A stretch of DNA of 64,000 bases from Sternotherus odoratus (lineage: Eukaryota; Chordata; Testudines; Kinosternidae). The DNA is taken from contig JAVMKO010000003.1 of NCBI GenBank assembly GCA_032164245.1, forward strand, positions 3,916,651 to 3,980,650, read 5' to 3'. Both the position numbers and the translations under genes were made by a program. Below are positions 11,180-22,095 of the stretch, piece by piece (the stretch's first letter is position 1; each line of letters opens with the position of its first letter). The notes under the pieces were generated by a model. That model saw only the letters and a list, made by a program, of their open reading frames with translations, was not told the origin of the DNA and did no database searches.

Positions 11180-12591
11180 CAGTGGTTCTCAGACTTCTTC
11201 TATTGGTGACCCCTTTCAGACACCAGGCCTCTAAGCGCGACCCCCTTAGGGGTCGGGGTCAGAGGCGGGGCATGGGCCAGGCTGGGGGGGGGGTGCCAGC
11301 ACCCCCCTGGGGCAGGGGCTGAGCTCGGGGGGGGGTAGGGGTGCCAGCTCCCCAGGGCAGGGGCCGGACTCAGGGAAGGGTGCCAGCAACCCTCTGGGAT
11401 GGGGGACAGGGCCCGGGGTGCTGCCGGCAACCCGCCGTGGCAGGGACTGGGGCTTGGGTCGCTGCCGGAAGCCCGCTGCAGCAGGGGCTAGGGCTGGGGT
11501 TTGGGGCACCGCCGGCAGCAAAATATCAGGACACATTGGGCGAGCCGGGGGGGGGGGAGTGGAGGAGCAATGGGTGGGGGTGCAAGGATATTTTGGCACC
11601 CTAGGCAAAATTTTTACCTTGCACCCCCCCTCCCCTTTTCCCAGAGCATTGCTTATTATAAATTTTTTAAATGAATATTGGATAATGTAATGTAGCATGG
11701 GGCAGAGGGCTGGGGTATGGAGGGGGCTCTGGCTGGGACTGGGAATAAGGTGGTTGGGGTGTTGGAGGGGCTCAGGGCTAGGGCAGAGGGTTGGGATGTG
11801 CGGGGAGGGCTCTGGCTGGGGCTGGAGATGTGGGGTTTGGGGTGCTGGAGTGGCTCAGGGCCTGAGTAGAGGTTTGGGGTGCGGTGTGTGGGTGGTAAGC
11901 CCTTGCTGGGGGTGCGGCAGGGCTGGGGATGAGTTTGGGATGGGTGCAGGCAGGCTGCTCTGGGACTGGAGCCAGAGAGGAGGACTCCTCCCAGCCCTTT
12001 CCTGCCAGCAGCAGCAAGCTCTGGGGCAGGGCCCCCCCTTTCCTGCTCCCCCAGCAGCAAACTCACTCACCCCTGTCACTGACAGTGGAAGTTGGCGGGC
12101 ACTAGGACCCAGCGGCGGCAGTTGCTGCAGGGAGGCAATGTGTTGCTGCAGGGAAGAGAAGGGAGGCTTCTGACTGCCCCTGTCCATGGAAGATCTAAGG
12201 GGGCAGCAAGGGGAGGCCGGGGGACCCATGGGGGAGGCACGGGGGGTAGGGGCAGCCAGAGCCAGGTTGCGGGGGGGCCTCTCTGCCCTGGCGCTGGCTG
12301 CATGCCGGGCCCCCGCCCCTGCAGCATGCCCCGGGGGGGCAGAGAGCTCTCCAGCTGGGGGACGCAGTCCACCTTCCCCTGACTCTGACTCTGCCTCTGC
12401 CATAGGGGATGGAGGGGCGAGGGCTCTCTGCCGCCCCGCCTTTCTCTGCCGGTGCAGCAGGCGCCGGGGCTTGGGGCGCCACTGGCAGGGGTTAGGATCG
12501 GGGCCGGCTGCCGGCAGCAGGGGCTCGTGACCCCCACATAATCGGGTCGCGACCCTTCGAGGGGTCCCGACCCCCAGTTTGAGAACCAATG
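11180..12591. mobile_element. Non-autonomous hAT-type transposon, 1.4 kb, GC-rich
   Basis: Starts CAGTGGTTCTCAGACTT and ends AGTTTGAGAACCAATG. Exact 8-bp target repeats CTTTAAAC flank it (11172-11179 and 12592-12599). Subterminal sequence carries 'gacccctttcag' and its inverse 'gaggggtcccgacccccag'. The interior is G-rich tandem-like sequence ('ggctggggtttggggtgc') with an AT-rich island near 11610-11700 that may be a separate insertion or composite join. Long open frames on both strands come from composition; no transposase was seen. Confidence 0.92.
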
Positions 12592-12599
12592 CTTTAAAC

Positions 12600-13634
12600 T
12601 TTATCTGCTCTTCTCTGCCTCTTTGACGTGATCAAGAGGACAGGGGATTAGACGTGCCCCTCTTCTTACCCAGGAGGAAAACAGATCTAGGAAATCTCTG
12701 GGAGCAGCCCCCTTCGTTTGAGGCTGGGGGGTTGCCTGATGAAACTTTGCATTCATTAAAAGAAGTGGGGATTTATTTACCTTTGATCGAGGGTAGCAAC
12801 CGTTCTGCGCTTTGGCTCAAACTTATTTTGATCCCCTAGTTCGGCCACAGGGAAAGGGAGCGACTCGGTCCAAACCTGCTCCCCATGCGTGTCCGGCCAG
12901 GTGTACGCTGATCGTACAGGAGTCAACACGGAGGAGGAGTCTAAAGGCCAGAGCCCCAGATGATGTCAATCGTTGTAGCTCCATTGTCATGAGACAAAGC
13001 AAAGAAACCCAAGAGCAGAGGCATGGTTGGCGGGGGAAAGGAGACCCCAGGGGAGGGGGAGATTCCATCTTGCTAAGGTGGCCTGAAGAAGGACTCCACA
13101 GCCAAACCCAGCCTGGGCCCCTCTCTCTGCAGCGGTTCGTTACTGGGCTGAGGGTTCAGATGCTGAATAATAACAAGTGCCCATGGGAAAGTCCCTTGGG
13201 GGGGGGGGGGATTTTGTGCAGCTCTGGTGCTTGCAGAACACGGTGGGGGCCTTCTGAGCAGACACCAACTCCTTGGAGCAGTTGTCATGACAACGTGGGG
13301 GAGTTGTTTAAAATAGCAAGTGGCCGGCGTTTGTCCCCCCGCCATCCCCAGAACTTCCCCTCACCCTCTCCTAGGGGTCTCTGACAGGGGTTTCCCTTTC
13401 GGTGAGAATTCCCCCATCCCCTCCTGCCAGCATGATGGCACCGAGCCGCCATTCCCAAGCGGTACCGGTGGGAAAACCAGCTGCGTGGACCTGTCCGCGT
13501 GAGCTGCTACTAGTGTGGTGTCTCCCCGGCTCCAGGGTGGATTGGCGCCGTCTGAATGGAGAAGGGTGGGTTCTGTTCCCCTCCCCCCCCGCCCCGGCTG
13601 CCAGTAAGACCCCAGTCTTGGTTGGAGCTTCTGA
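12600..13634. other. Intronic stretch, nothing recognised
   Basis: Apparently unique. It contains a G run at 13199-13210 and overlapping open frames up to 190 codons without recognisable domains. Confidence 0.35.
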
Positions 13635-14232
13635 GGGTACGTCCACACTGCCCTGTAACCCCGGGTCTGTGGGACCCGTGCTTGTGGACTTGGTGTTTCC
13701 AAGCCTGCCCTTGAGTGTCCATGCTACACTGTAAAGCCTGGATTTAAAGGGTATGTAGACTACCCACCAGATCGGCGGGTAATGATCGATCCCCGAATGT
13801 GCTCCCCTTTAGCCCCTGTACTCCACCTCGGCGAGAGGCAGAAGTGGAGTCAATGTGGGAGCGGCAGCGGTCAACACGTTGCCATGTGGCCGGACAGGTA
13901 AGTCGACATAAGATACAACTTCAGCTACACTATTCGCGTAGCTGAAATTGCGTATTTTAGGTCAACCCCCTAGTGTAGACCAGGCCACAGTGACTGGACG
14001 GGGGAAGGGGGGGGGTTCCCAGCGGTGCTGGCACATCCTTGCTGCACTACGCCAACGTTCTAACTTGAGTCGGCGTCCACACTGCAAAACGACAGGGCTT
14101 GGACCGGAGTCACAGCAGGAATTGGTCTCAGACCCAGGTGTTTGCTGCCGAGTCAGACTGATTTGTGGGTGGACAGTAGGGAGATTTGGGCTGAGACAGA
14201 GACAGGGTTTCCAATGCAGTGTAGACGCACCT
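13635..14232. mobile_element. DNA transposon (GTCCACACTGC ends) containing a second transposon
   Basis: Left end 'gggtacgtccacactgc' and right end 'gcagtgtagacgcacc' are inverted. The interior has 'gggtctgtgggacccgtgct', which recurs in inverse orientation at 62400-62620. A different element, 13749-13986, interrupts it. No coding capacity; superfamily not assigned. Confidence 0.65.
13749..13986. mobile_element. DNA transposon of the 'gtctacactac...gtgtagac' family, nested
   Basis: Runs from 'gggtatgtagactaccc' to 'tagtgtagaccaggcc'. It contains 'atcggcgggtaatgatcgat' and the palindromic 'ttcagctacactattcgcgt' region, shared with the copy at 30274-30572. Ends are imperfectly inverted. It sits within the element spanning 13635-14232 and so is the younger of the two. 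Confidence 0.7.
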
Positions 14233-14374
14233 GGAGAGCTGTCAGAGCAATAATGTGCTAATAGCATCTGGAGGCTTGGAAATGTCCTGTGACGGGTGCG
14301 GACGGGGCTTGGCGTTGGGACTGTGATGGGATTGTGCACATGTATGCAAAGAGAATGGTCGGGGTGCTGCTAGT

Positions 14375-14550
14375 CTGGGATTTAGGAGTACCAGGGTCAA
14401 TTCCCTGCTCTGCCAAGTGCCTCTTGTGACCCCGGGCAAGACACTTGGCCCTTCTGTACCTCCTTCCCCATCTGGAGCATGGAAGTAATGGCCCAGCAAG
14501 GGGGCTGTGCGGATGAATACACTAAGATTGTGAGGTGCTCAGATACCGCA
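14375..14550 (+). repeat. MIR-like SINE, forward orientation
   Basis: 'agggtcaattccctgctctg' (B-box region), 'gggcaagacacttggccctt' and the following 3' region match the MIR order; the tRNA-like head is partly lost. Confidence 0.6.
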
Positions 14551-15439
14551 GAGCGTGAGATCCTGACCTGCTCCGTGGGCTCACACCTTGCTCCGTAGCT
14601 AGAATCCTGCGACCGGTAGCTAAAGATCTCCCATAGCAGTCAGGCAGTGCGCGGGGGCTTATTTTTGGTGCTGAAGATCATGGGTTCCATCCTTGCTGGT
14701 GTCTTGTTTGTCTGTGGCCACAGTGCAGGGGTAAAATCCTGTCCCCGGGGGAGAGCAGAGATCGGACAGGCTGTGTGTATTGGCCCCCAGGCTGGGGGAA
14801 GAGGGCCTTGGCCTGTGTCTTGGGAGGGGGTGTCTATAAGTGGGGCGGGGGAGGGCTGGGTGTTTCTGACACTGTGCTTTCCTCTCCTGCCCTGGGACGA
14901 TCTGGGAGCAGTTCCCTGATGAGCCGGGGATCAGGGACACTCCCGGGTTTGCCAAGGAGCAGCCGTTTGTCCTTCTCCCCCCCCCTGCAGGAGCGGGGAA
15001 TTAGAAGAGGAATTAGACTTTGTCTCTGGGCCCCGGCTAAGGATGGGACTGGCCTGCCTGGCCAGAGGGGAAGCCTGAGTAGCTGTCCCCGGCCCGGAGG
15101 AGAAGGGACGCTGCTTGCTTTAAACAGCCTGTTTTCCCCACCCCGACCTCTGTGTCAGCAGCCTCTTATTGCCTGTGGGGCTGGCAGGAGCCCTTTCTGC
15201 TGAGAGTCTTGGGTTGTGTGACCTGCTCCTTTCTCTCTCCAGCCTGGGAGGGACTAGTCTGGAGGTTTCCCCTTCCAGGAAGGGGGAGAGACCAGCTGTG
15301 TGGGGTGGGGTGAGAAAGCCAGCCCTGGAGAGGTTGCTACCGGCAGAGTATGGTGGAATGGGGGAAGGGAGCAAGTGTAAAATCTACTGTCCTAATTGGC
15401 CACTTGTGCTTGAATCTCTGGGGCTGCCTAGTAAAGCTA
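14551..15439. other. Intronic stretch, nothing recognised
   Basis: G-rich anonymous sequence with no named repeat or gene. Confidence 0.35.
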
Positions 15440-15650
15440 AAGACAGCTACCAATACTCAGCATTTTTACAAGGCTTGACAAACACCAACTCCTTAATCCT
15501 CACAGCGACCCTGGAAAGGAGACAAGTAACTTATCCTCTGATATGGGTGGGGAAACTGAGGCATGGAGCGGTCAAGTGATGTGGCCAAGGTCCTGGGGAG
15601 CCCATGGCAGAGCTGGGGTGAGGACTTGGGTGCTCATCGCTCTGTGCTCA
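15440..15650 (-). repeat. MIR-like SINE, reverse orientation
   Basis: 'taatcctcacagcgaccct', 'gggtggggaaactgaggcat', 'ggccaaggtcctggggagcc' and 'gagctggggt' reproduce a nearly full reverse MIR. Confidence 0.7.
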
Positions 15651-16094
15651 GACCACTACTGGCCTGACTGTACGACTCCATGTGCTGACTGGCTGCCTCG
15701 ATGCCATCTCAACGGTGCACCGGGTCCCATGAGTGAGGAGCTGAGACCTAATCACTGCCACACACACACAGACACACACGGTTTCCCTGTGCCCCAAGGT
15801 GCACACCGCACGCACTAACCGTACGCCCAAAGGGACACGGCAGTGCACGAAGATTAGGGCAGGCTGCAAAGTGAAAGGGGTAGAGGGTCAGCTTTTGGGA
15901 GGTGGCGGGGGGGAAGCTGAAGGAGAAGATCATTTTAAAATGTCTCTTAATGGGCCGGGCTGCCTCGTCTGTAGAAGTTAGTGGCTCTTTGTCCCACTTT
16001 TGACTCCATGTTAGATTGGGAGCTGCTCGGTCGTCCCAGGGTCATGTTTAGAATAGAACATGGGGGCTGTGGGGCCAGCAGGGTGTCTAAAGCA
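15651..16094. other. Intronic stretch with a short (CA)n tract
   Basis: Apart from a CA-rich tract at 15759-15779 nothing was recognised. Confidence 0.45.
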
Positions 16095-18060
16095 ACGTTT
16101 AGAAATGAATACGAGGAATAAGAACATAACACAAGAATGGCCACACTGGGTCAGACCAACTTCTAGCCCAGTCTCCCGTCTACCGACTGGCCAATGCCAG
16201 GTGCCCCAGAGGGAGTGGGCAGAACAGGTGATCATCAAGTGATCCATCACCTGTTGTCCACTCCTAGCGAGTGGCAGCTAGAAGCTTAGGATGCCCATGT
16301 TCATGGGGTTTGTCCCTGACCATCTTGGCTAATAGCCATTGATGGACCTATTTTCCATGAACTTATCTAGTTTGTTTTTGAACCCTGTTACAGTTTTGGC
16401 CTTCACAACATCCCCCCATGTTGACTGTGCACTGTGTGAAGAAATACCTCCTCTGGTTTGTTGTAAACCTGCTGCCTATTAATTTCCTGGGGTGACCCCT
16501 GGTTCTTATGTGAAAGGATAAATAACACTTCCTTGTTCATTTGCTCCACACCAGTCCTGATTTTATAGACTGCTCTCATATCCCCTGCCTTGGTCGCCTC
16601 TTTCCCAAGCTGAACAGTTCCAGTCTTTTTAGTCTCGCATCATATGAATGCTGTTCCATACTGTCACGGTACTGAAATAATTTGGTACTGTATAGATCGC
16701 TGGGGTACGGAATATTATGTGAAGGGGTCATAGCAGGTGTCTATGACCCTATGTGTGTATCTATTTTGGAACTGAAGTTATGGATATTGGATATAGGGTG
16801 CCTGTACTTCAAACTTAGGCTTGGCTCCTGGGTGAAATCTCAGACAAGCTGGTGCTAACTCGAGCCCATTAAAGGGCCATCAACTGCACAATGAACTCTG
16901 TCCACACCCAAGGAACTCCCCAGGGATGGAACATGCCTGGGCAGAAACTAAATCCTGGAGAGTCTGGTGATTGGATCATGTGGCTAGGAACCTCCATTTG
17001 GCAACCAGACTCTAGGAGGAAGTCTATAAAGCCTGGGAGAGATGTCTCCATTTTGTCTTCTACCTCCAGCCATCAGCCTGCCTTGTTTCCAGCTTTGGAT
17101 GAAACTTTGCTACACAGGGGAACTCTGGACAAAGGTGCTGACCCATCTCTGCAGGGGATGCTTTCCAAAGACTTTGATTTAAACCTGCAGTTATTCTACC
17201 TTTGCTGCAAGCCTGAACCAAGATATTTGCCATTACTGCATGTAATTGATTTCTTTTAACCATTCCTAACCCTCACCTAGACCTTTTTCCTTGTACAATA
17301 AACCTTTAGATTTTAGATTCTAACAGGTTGGCAACAGCGTGATTTGTGGGAAGATCGGATTTCTATATTGACCTGGGTCTGGGGCCTGATTCCTTGGAAT
17401 TGGGGAGAAACGTTTTCTTTATTTGGGGGATTGGTTTTCATAACCATTGATCCCCAGGACAGGTGGCTGCTGGTGGTGATACTGGGAATCTGGAGTGTCT
17501 TAGGCGAATTGCTTGTGTGACTTGTGGTTAGCCAGTGGGGTGAAACCAAAGTCTTTTCTGTTTGGCTGGTTTGGTTTGCCTTAATGTGGAAAAACCCCAG
17601 ATTTGGGCTGTAGTTGCCCCTTTGGAAGCAATCTGTCCTGATCTGACACTCACAGTTGGATCCCACCAGGAACAGCCCCATCACACATACCCCTAATCAT
17701 TTTTGTTGACCTTCTCTGTATGTTTCCCCCTTCTAATATAGATATATTTTTGAGATGGGGACACCAGAACTGCACGCAGTATTCAAGGTGTGGGTGTACT
17801 GTGGATTTATATAGTGGCATCATGATATTTTCTGTTTTATTATCTTTCTGTACCTTATTATTACCTTTTCTAATGGTTCCTAACATTCTGTTCGCTTTTT
17901 TTGACTGCTGCTGCACACTGAACAGATGTTTTCAAAGAACTATCCACAATGACTCAAAGATCTCTTTCTTGAGTGGTGACAGCTAATTTAGATCCATCAT
18001 TTTGTATGTATATTTGAGATTATGTTTTCCAGGGTGAATAGGTTCAGACATTTAGAGATG
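16095..18060 (-). mobile_element. CR1-type LINE 3' portion, antisense, split by a solo LTR
   Basis: The + strand reads the reverse of a CR1 3' end: 'atggccacactgggtcagac', 'gccattgatggacctatttt' and 'ttgaaccctgttacagttt', continuing after the LTR with 'cccctaatcatttttgttg' and 'atggttcctaacattctgtt'. On the minus strand 17650-17916 encodes the RT C-terminal signature ([16 protein letters not shown], ...TKMIRG). It is 5'-truncated near 18060 with no intact ORF. The LTR at 16662-17685 landed in it later. Confidence 0.85.
16662..17685. mobile_element. Solo LTR of an endogenous retrovirus (1024 bp)
   Basis: Begins TGTCACGGTAC and ends CCATCACA, the canonical TGT...ACA form. Exact 5-bp repeats CATAC flank it (16657-16661 and 17686-17690). 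On the + strand it has a TATAAA box at 17025-17030 and an AATAAA signal at 17297-17302, giving a plausible U3-R-U5 order and + orientation. The R length implied is about 270 nt or more. No primer-binding site, gag, pol or env sequence lies next to it, so it is a solo LTR left after recombination between the two LTRs of a provirus. The host CR1 reads continuously across it. Confidence 0.9.
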
Positions 18061-18246
18061 AGGCATTTCTAGCCTTCCCCCTGCTATTTCACTTATCCTC
18101 TTGGTAGGAACTATTTGTCAGAGTGGAAGGAAACATTGCATCATCTCACCAAAAGAGTATTTTTGTTTTTGTGGGGTTTTTTAAAATTATTATTTAAGTG
18201 AAGCTTTGCTCTGAAAAGTGACTCTGCAAAGATGCTGCTATAACCC

Positions 18247-18390
18247 TCAGGTGACCTGATGTCCCAATATTATCGGGACCATTCTGATATTAGGGACTTT
18301 GTCTTATATAGGCAACTGTAACCTCTCTCTCCTCCTCCAAAAAAAAAAAAAAAGTGTCCCCATTTTTCACATTTGCTGTCTGGTCACCCT
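18247..18390. mobile_element. Small GGGTGACCAG-family MITE
   Basis: Starts 'caggtgacctgatgtccca' and ends 'gctgtctggtcaccct', with 'tcttatataggc' inside and a run of about 15 A near 18340. It belongs to the family also found at 10362 and 40662. Its right end overlaps the start of the local duplication at 18376. Confidence 0.7.
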
Positions 18391-18860
18391 CTGTGGTACT
18401 CAGTGTTTATTGTGTGTCAGCGACTCCAGAGCAAATGGGCTCCCTTTAAAAGTAAGACAGTTTTATTCCCAAAGGAGAAGATTTCCCAACTCCCCTGGGA
18501 TCTGAGTGTCAAGCTGGGTTCTTTACTTTTCCTGCACCATCACCTACCATAAAGGCTCTGCAGATTAAATTATGCTCCTGTGTTTTGCCTAGGCTAGGAT
18601 AAAAAGTGTGGTGTTAGAACAGGGGTGGGCAAATTTCGGCCTGCAGGCCATATCCGGCCTGCGGATCCATCCTGCCTGGCCCCTGAGCTCCCCTCGGCCT
18701 CTCCTCCGACCCCGCCTTTCGGAGTGGTGGCCTGTGGGTAGCTATCCCACAGTCCCCGCAGTCCCATTGGCATTCTGGTTTTTTGAACTGAGTTCTGCCT
18801 GCTCAGATTCTTCTCTCCATACAGCGATCAGATCCGGTACCTCCCTGACTACCTGGCTAG
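18376..18860 (+). repeat. Local duplication, copy A
   Basis: About 485 bp that recurs at 19905-20382 in the same orientation with, by eye, roughly 95% identity. It carries 'ctgtctggtcaccctctgtg', a poorly characterised middle, a hAT left end ('caggggtgggcaaatttcgg') and part of the transposon that continues to 19137. The same junctions occur in both copies, so a composite stretch was duplicated. Confidence 0.85.
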
Positions 18861-19137
18861 TGCATCTGAGTTGAAAGTGTTGTCCAGAGTGGTCCCAATG
18901 GAGAATTCTGGGATAGCTCCCAGAGGTCAGTACCCATCAGATTGCGTCCACAGTACCTCGAATGCAGAACAATGATGTCAATTTTAGCGCTATTTCCCTT
19001 GCTGAGGTGAAGTACAGAAACTGGTTGTAAGAGCCCATTAAGTTGACAAAACCGGGTTGGTTGTGTGGATGGATTTAGTTTTAATTTGATATAATGCAGC
19101 TAATTCCAATATAAATGCATACTGTAGAGCAGGCCTT
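18725..19137. mobile_element. Right part of a larger DNA transposon
   Basis: Contains 'gtgggtagctatcccacagt', 'tctgggatagctcccagagg', 'attgcgtccacagtacctcg' and an end 'ctgtagagcaggcctt', the pattern of a turtle DNA transposon whose ends read as 'aaggcctggtctacac'. The left end is missing; no ORF. Superfamily not assigned. Confidence 0.6.
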
Positions 19138-19904
19138 GGTGAGCAATTCTGTTACTGCACCAGAAGCAACAGAGGCCAGCTCACTCCTGGAATTGGGCTG
19201 CCTCTGCAGGGTTAATGGAGAAAAGAAAACAGTAAGAACTTACCTGGATCACCCAAGACTGATGGATACAAGTGGGCAGCAGGATCTGGGGAGTGAGAAG
19301 GGGCTATTTTTACATGCTCAGAGTGGAATGGCCCTTCAGAGTTAATGATCCCTGCTCTGATAGCAATGAGCCATGCCAGGGTGTGAGTTAATAGGCTGTT
19401 GGCCTTTGGCCTGTGAAGCGGCTACACACCTCAGGTGTGGAGCAATAAATAACAGAGAGAGCAAGAGATTGAGGTGAGGGAGGAGGAGGGATGTTTTGAA
19501 ATCTGGTGGAAGCCTCTGCCGTGAAGAAGAAGCGGCACCAGAAGGCAGGTACTGCTAAGGAGATTCCTGCACCAGTGGTGGTGATGCTGTGGAGGGACAC
19601 AGAGGAGGCGGGTGCTGAATGAATGGATGGGGGTATTAGGTGCGAGGCTGGGGGCTAAGCTCTCAAGAAGCACAGCACAGGAGGGGTAGTCTGATGGAGG
19701 GGGGCAGTGGGGGCTTTGAGCCTCTAAGATTCTAGGGGGCTGGGTGGGTGCACATCAGAGCATCTCTTGGCTGCCTTTGGGTTGTTGTGCAGCTCAAGGT
19801 AGCTGGAGAAGAACGTTGTGCCCCTTCCACTTCCCACTCCACTATACCCAGGCAGCAAGGTGAGGCAGCATAAGGCCCGGGCCAGTGGTGTCAGGCCTCT
19901 CTGC
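19138..19904. other. Intronic stretch between the two duplicate copies, nothing recognised
   Basis: Anonymous sequence; no repeat or gene recognised. Confidence 0.4.
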
Positions 19905-20382
19905 ACTGTCTAGTCACCCTCTGTGGCTCTCAGTGTTTATTGTGTCTCAGCGACTCCAGAGCAAATGGGCTCCCTTTAAAAGTAAGACCGTTTTATTCCC
20001 AAAGGAGAAGTTTTCCCAACTCCCCTGGGATCTGAGTGTCAAGCTGGGTTCTTTACTTTTCCTGCACCCTCACCTACCACAAAAGCTCTGCAGATTAAAT
20101 TATGCCCTTGTGTTTTGCCTAGGCTAGGATAAAACGTGTGGTGTTGGAACAGGGGTGGGCAAATTTCGGCCCGCAGGCCACATCCGGCCTGCGGGTCCAT
20201 CCTGCCTGGCCTCTGAGCTCCCCCCTACCTCTCCCCCGACCCCGCCTTTCAGAGTGGTGGCCTGTGGGTAGCTATCCCACAGTCCCCGCAGTCCCATTGG
20301 CATTCTGTTTTTTTGAACGGAGTTCTGCCTGCTCAGATTCTTCTCCCTATAGAGCGATCAGATCCGGTACCTCCCTGACTAC
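19905..20382 (+). repeat. Local duplication, copy B
   Basis: Second copy of the block at 18376-18860. Similarity begins at 'ctgtctagtcaccctctgtg' and stops at 'ctccctgactac'; sequence after that differs from copy A, which continues into the transposon right half. Confidence 0.85.
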
Positions 20383-21894
20383 TGCTCGGCCTCCTCTATG
20401 GCTCCTGCATGCTGCCGGAGCTCCGTAAGGGCTCCAGTATCTGGACCTTGCTGGCTTCATGAGGTGGTCCAAAGAGAGACCACAGAGGGCCTTAAAAACA
20501 AGGGAGGTCTAGAGCGGGCTCCTGAAACGAACAGGGACCCAGTGGAATTGTTTGAGAGTGGGAGAGGAGACCTGCACCGCCGCGCTCTAAGAGCTGCTGT
20601 GGAGAGTTTGACATGACTTCTGCTCTCCCGCCCCGATCCAGCACGACAGCTGCATTTTGCAAGTGTGGGTGGATTTCTCTTTGAAGCAGCGAAGTGCTGG
20701 GGCCTTTGCCTCTTCCCAAGGGTCTGACCTGCTGGAGCGGGCTGGGCTTTCACGATACTGTTTTCTCTGCAGAGGTAAAGCTCGGGGCATTTCAGAAGAG
20801 GGCCTGGATAACACTGGGAGATGCCGTGAAGCTAGCGAGGATAAGTGAGAAGGGTTAGCCAGTCCCCATGGCTCAGAGCGCCATCTGATTGACAGCAAGG
20901 GTCGTGGGAATTCCCCCTTATTCCTCTGGGACAGTGTTGCAGTAAGGGGCGGGGTCTGCCATTAGCCGCTGATGGGGACAAGTCACTGGACTAGATGGAC
21001 CATTGTTTTATTCTCGGTGCTAATTCCAATGGCTTGACGATAATTGCAAGGAATGTGTGAGGCAGCCATGGGGGTCCCCGCTGGGGAGGGGGATTAATGT
21101 GCAAGGAGCAGGCCAAGGGGGCGGGGGGGAGATCAGGGTTTCCTGAGAATCGTGAGTGTTTCCTTTCCCAGTGCACTAAAAGGAAGGCCAGAGACAGGTT
21201 CCATCCCTTCAAAATGAGCTGCCCCATCTCTGGTCCTTGAAATCACTCTTCCTTCTCGCCTGTGTCTCTTCCATGTTCCCCAGCTCAGGAGTGCTATGGA
21301 ATGCAGGGGCGATGCAGACTGTAAACAGGGGTGGAACTATCCTTCTCTTCTTCTGAGCCGGGGGGGGGGGGGGGGGAGGAGGGTTGACAAACACTGTACC
21401 AGAGTTTGCATTATTCAGCTGTGCGGACACACCTAGTCCAGTCCTGGGTTCCCCCCCCCCCCCCCAGCTCTGCCAATGGCCCTCAATCCTGACCGCCGCT
21501 ATTCCTGTTCTGGGCTTGCCACCCATCGCTTTGCCGATGCCCCTCAATCCCAACCTGCAGCCCCTCTGCTATTGGAGCTCTGGACTCCCCGCATGATGAC
21601 CTGCTCCCCCACTGCTGTTCCATTCCTGGGTGTCTCCTGAGCAGAGGTGCCAAGGGTACCCAACTGAGCATTGTTTTTAACCTGGCACCAGGTCCACTAG
21701 GGATTGGTGAGGTGTCAGCGTTTATGCCTCTCCATCTCTTCCACAGGCAGAGGATTCCTGCAACACCTCTGAGATGTCTCCCCATCACTGTAGGGCTAAT
21801 GACAGGTCAGCCTGTGGTATTCAACAGCCGCCCTTATCTATCCCAGACATGGGGCTCCCATAAACATGTCCGTCATTAACCCAGGATGCTCTTG
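20383..21894. other. Intronic stretch with a CR1 scrap and opposed G and C runs
   Basis: A short CR1 3' fragment ('cactggactagatggaccat') is visible around 20975-21002. A G run (21360-21376) and a C run (21451-21465) are listed as a finding. The rest is unassigned. Confidence 0.45.
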
Positions 21895-22095
21895 AAGTTG
21901 AAGCCTGGGGCTGGAATTTGGGAGATCTAAGCTTAAATCCCATCTGGGCAAGTCACTCCCTCTCTCTGTGTATGCTTCCCCATCTGTAACACATGGATGA
22001 TTCCACTTCCCCCACCCTATGGAGGGGCGGAGGGATTTCATCCTTTGTGCAGGGAGGGGGCTGTGAGGTTCTGTGAAGGAGGTGCTTGAGGACTG
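21895..22095 (+). repeat. MIR-like SINE, forward orientation
   Basis: 'cttaaatcccatctgggcaa', 'gtcactccctctctctgtgt' and 'ccccatctgtaacacatgga' keep the MIR order with heavy decay. Confidence 0.55.

Noticed and set aside
11855..12589. 244-codon minus-strand frame
   Set aside because: It lies within the hAT at 11180-12591 and derives from G/C-rich tandem sequence; no transposase motif.
16662..17685. Possible complete provirus around the LTR
   Set aside because: CR1 sequence resumes immediately after the single LTR and its 5-bp duplication; no internal retroviral sequence is present.
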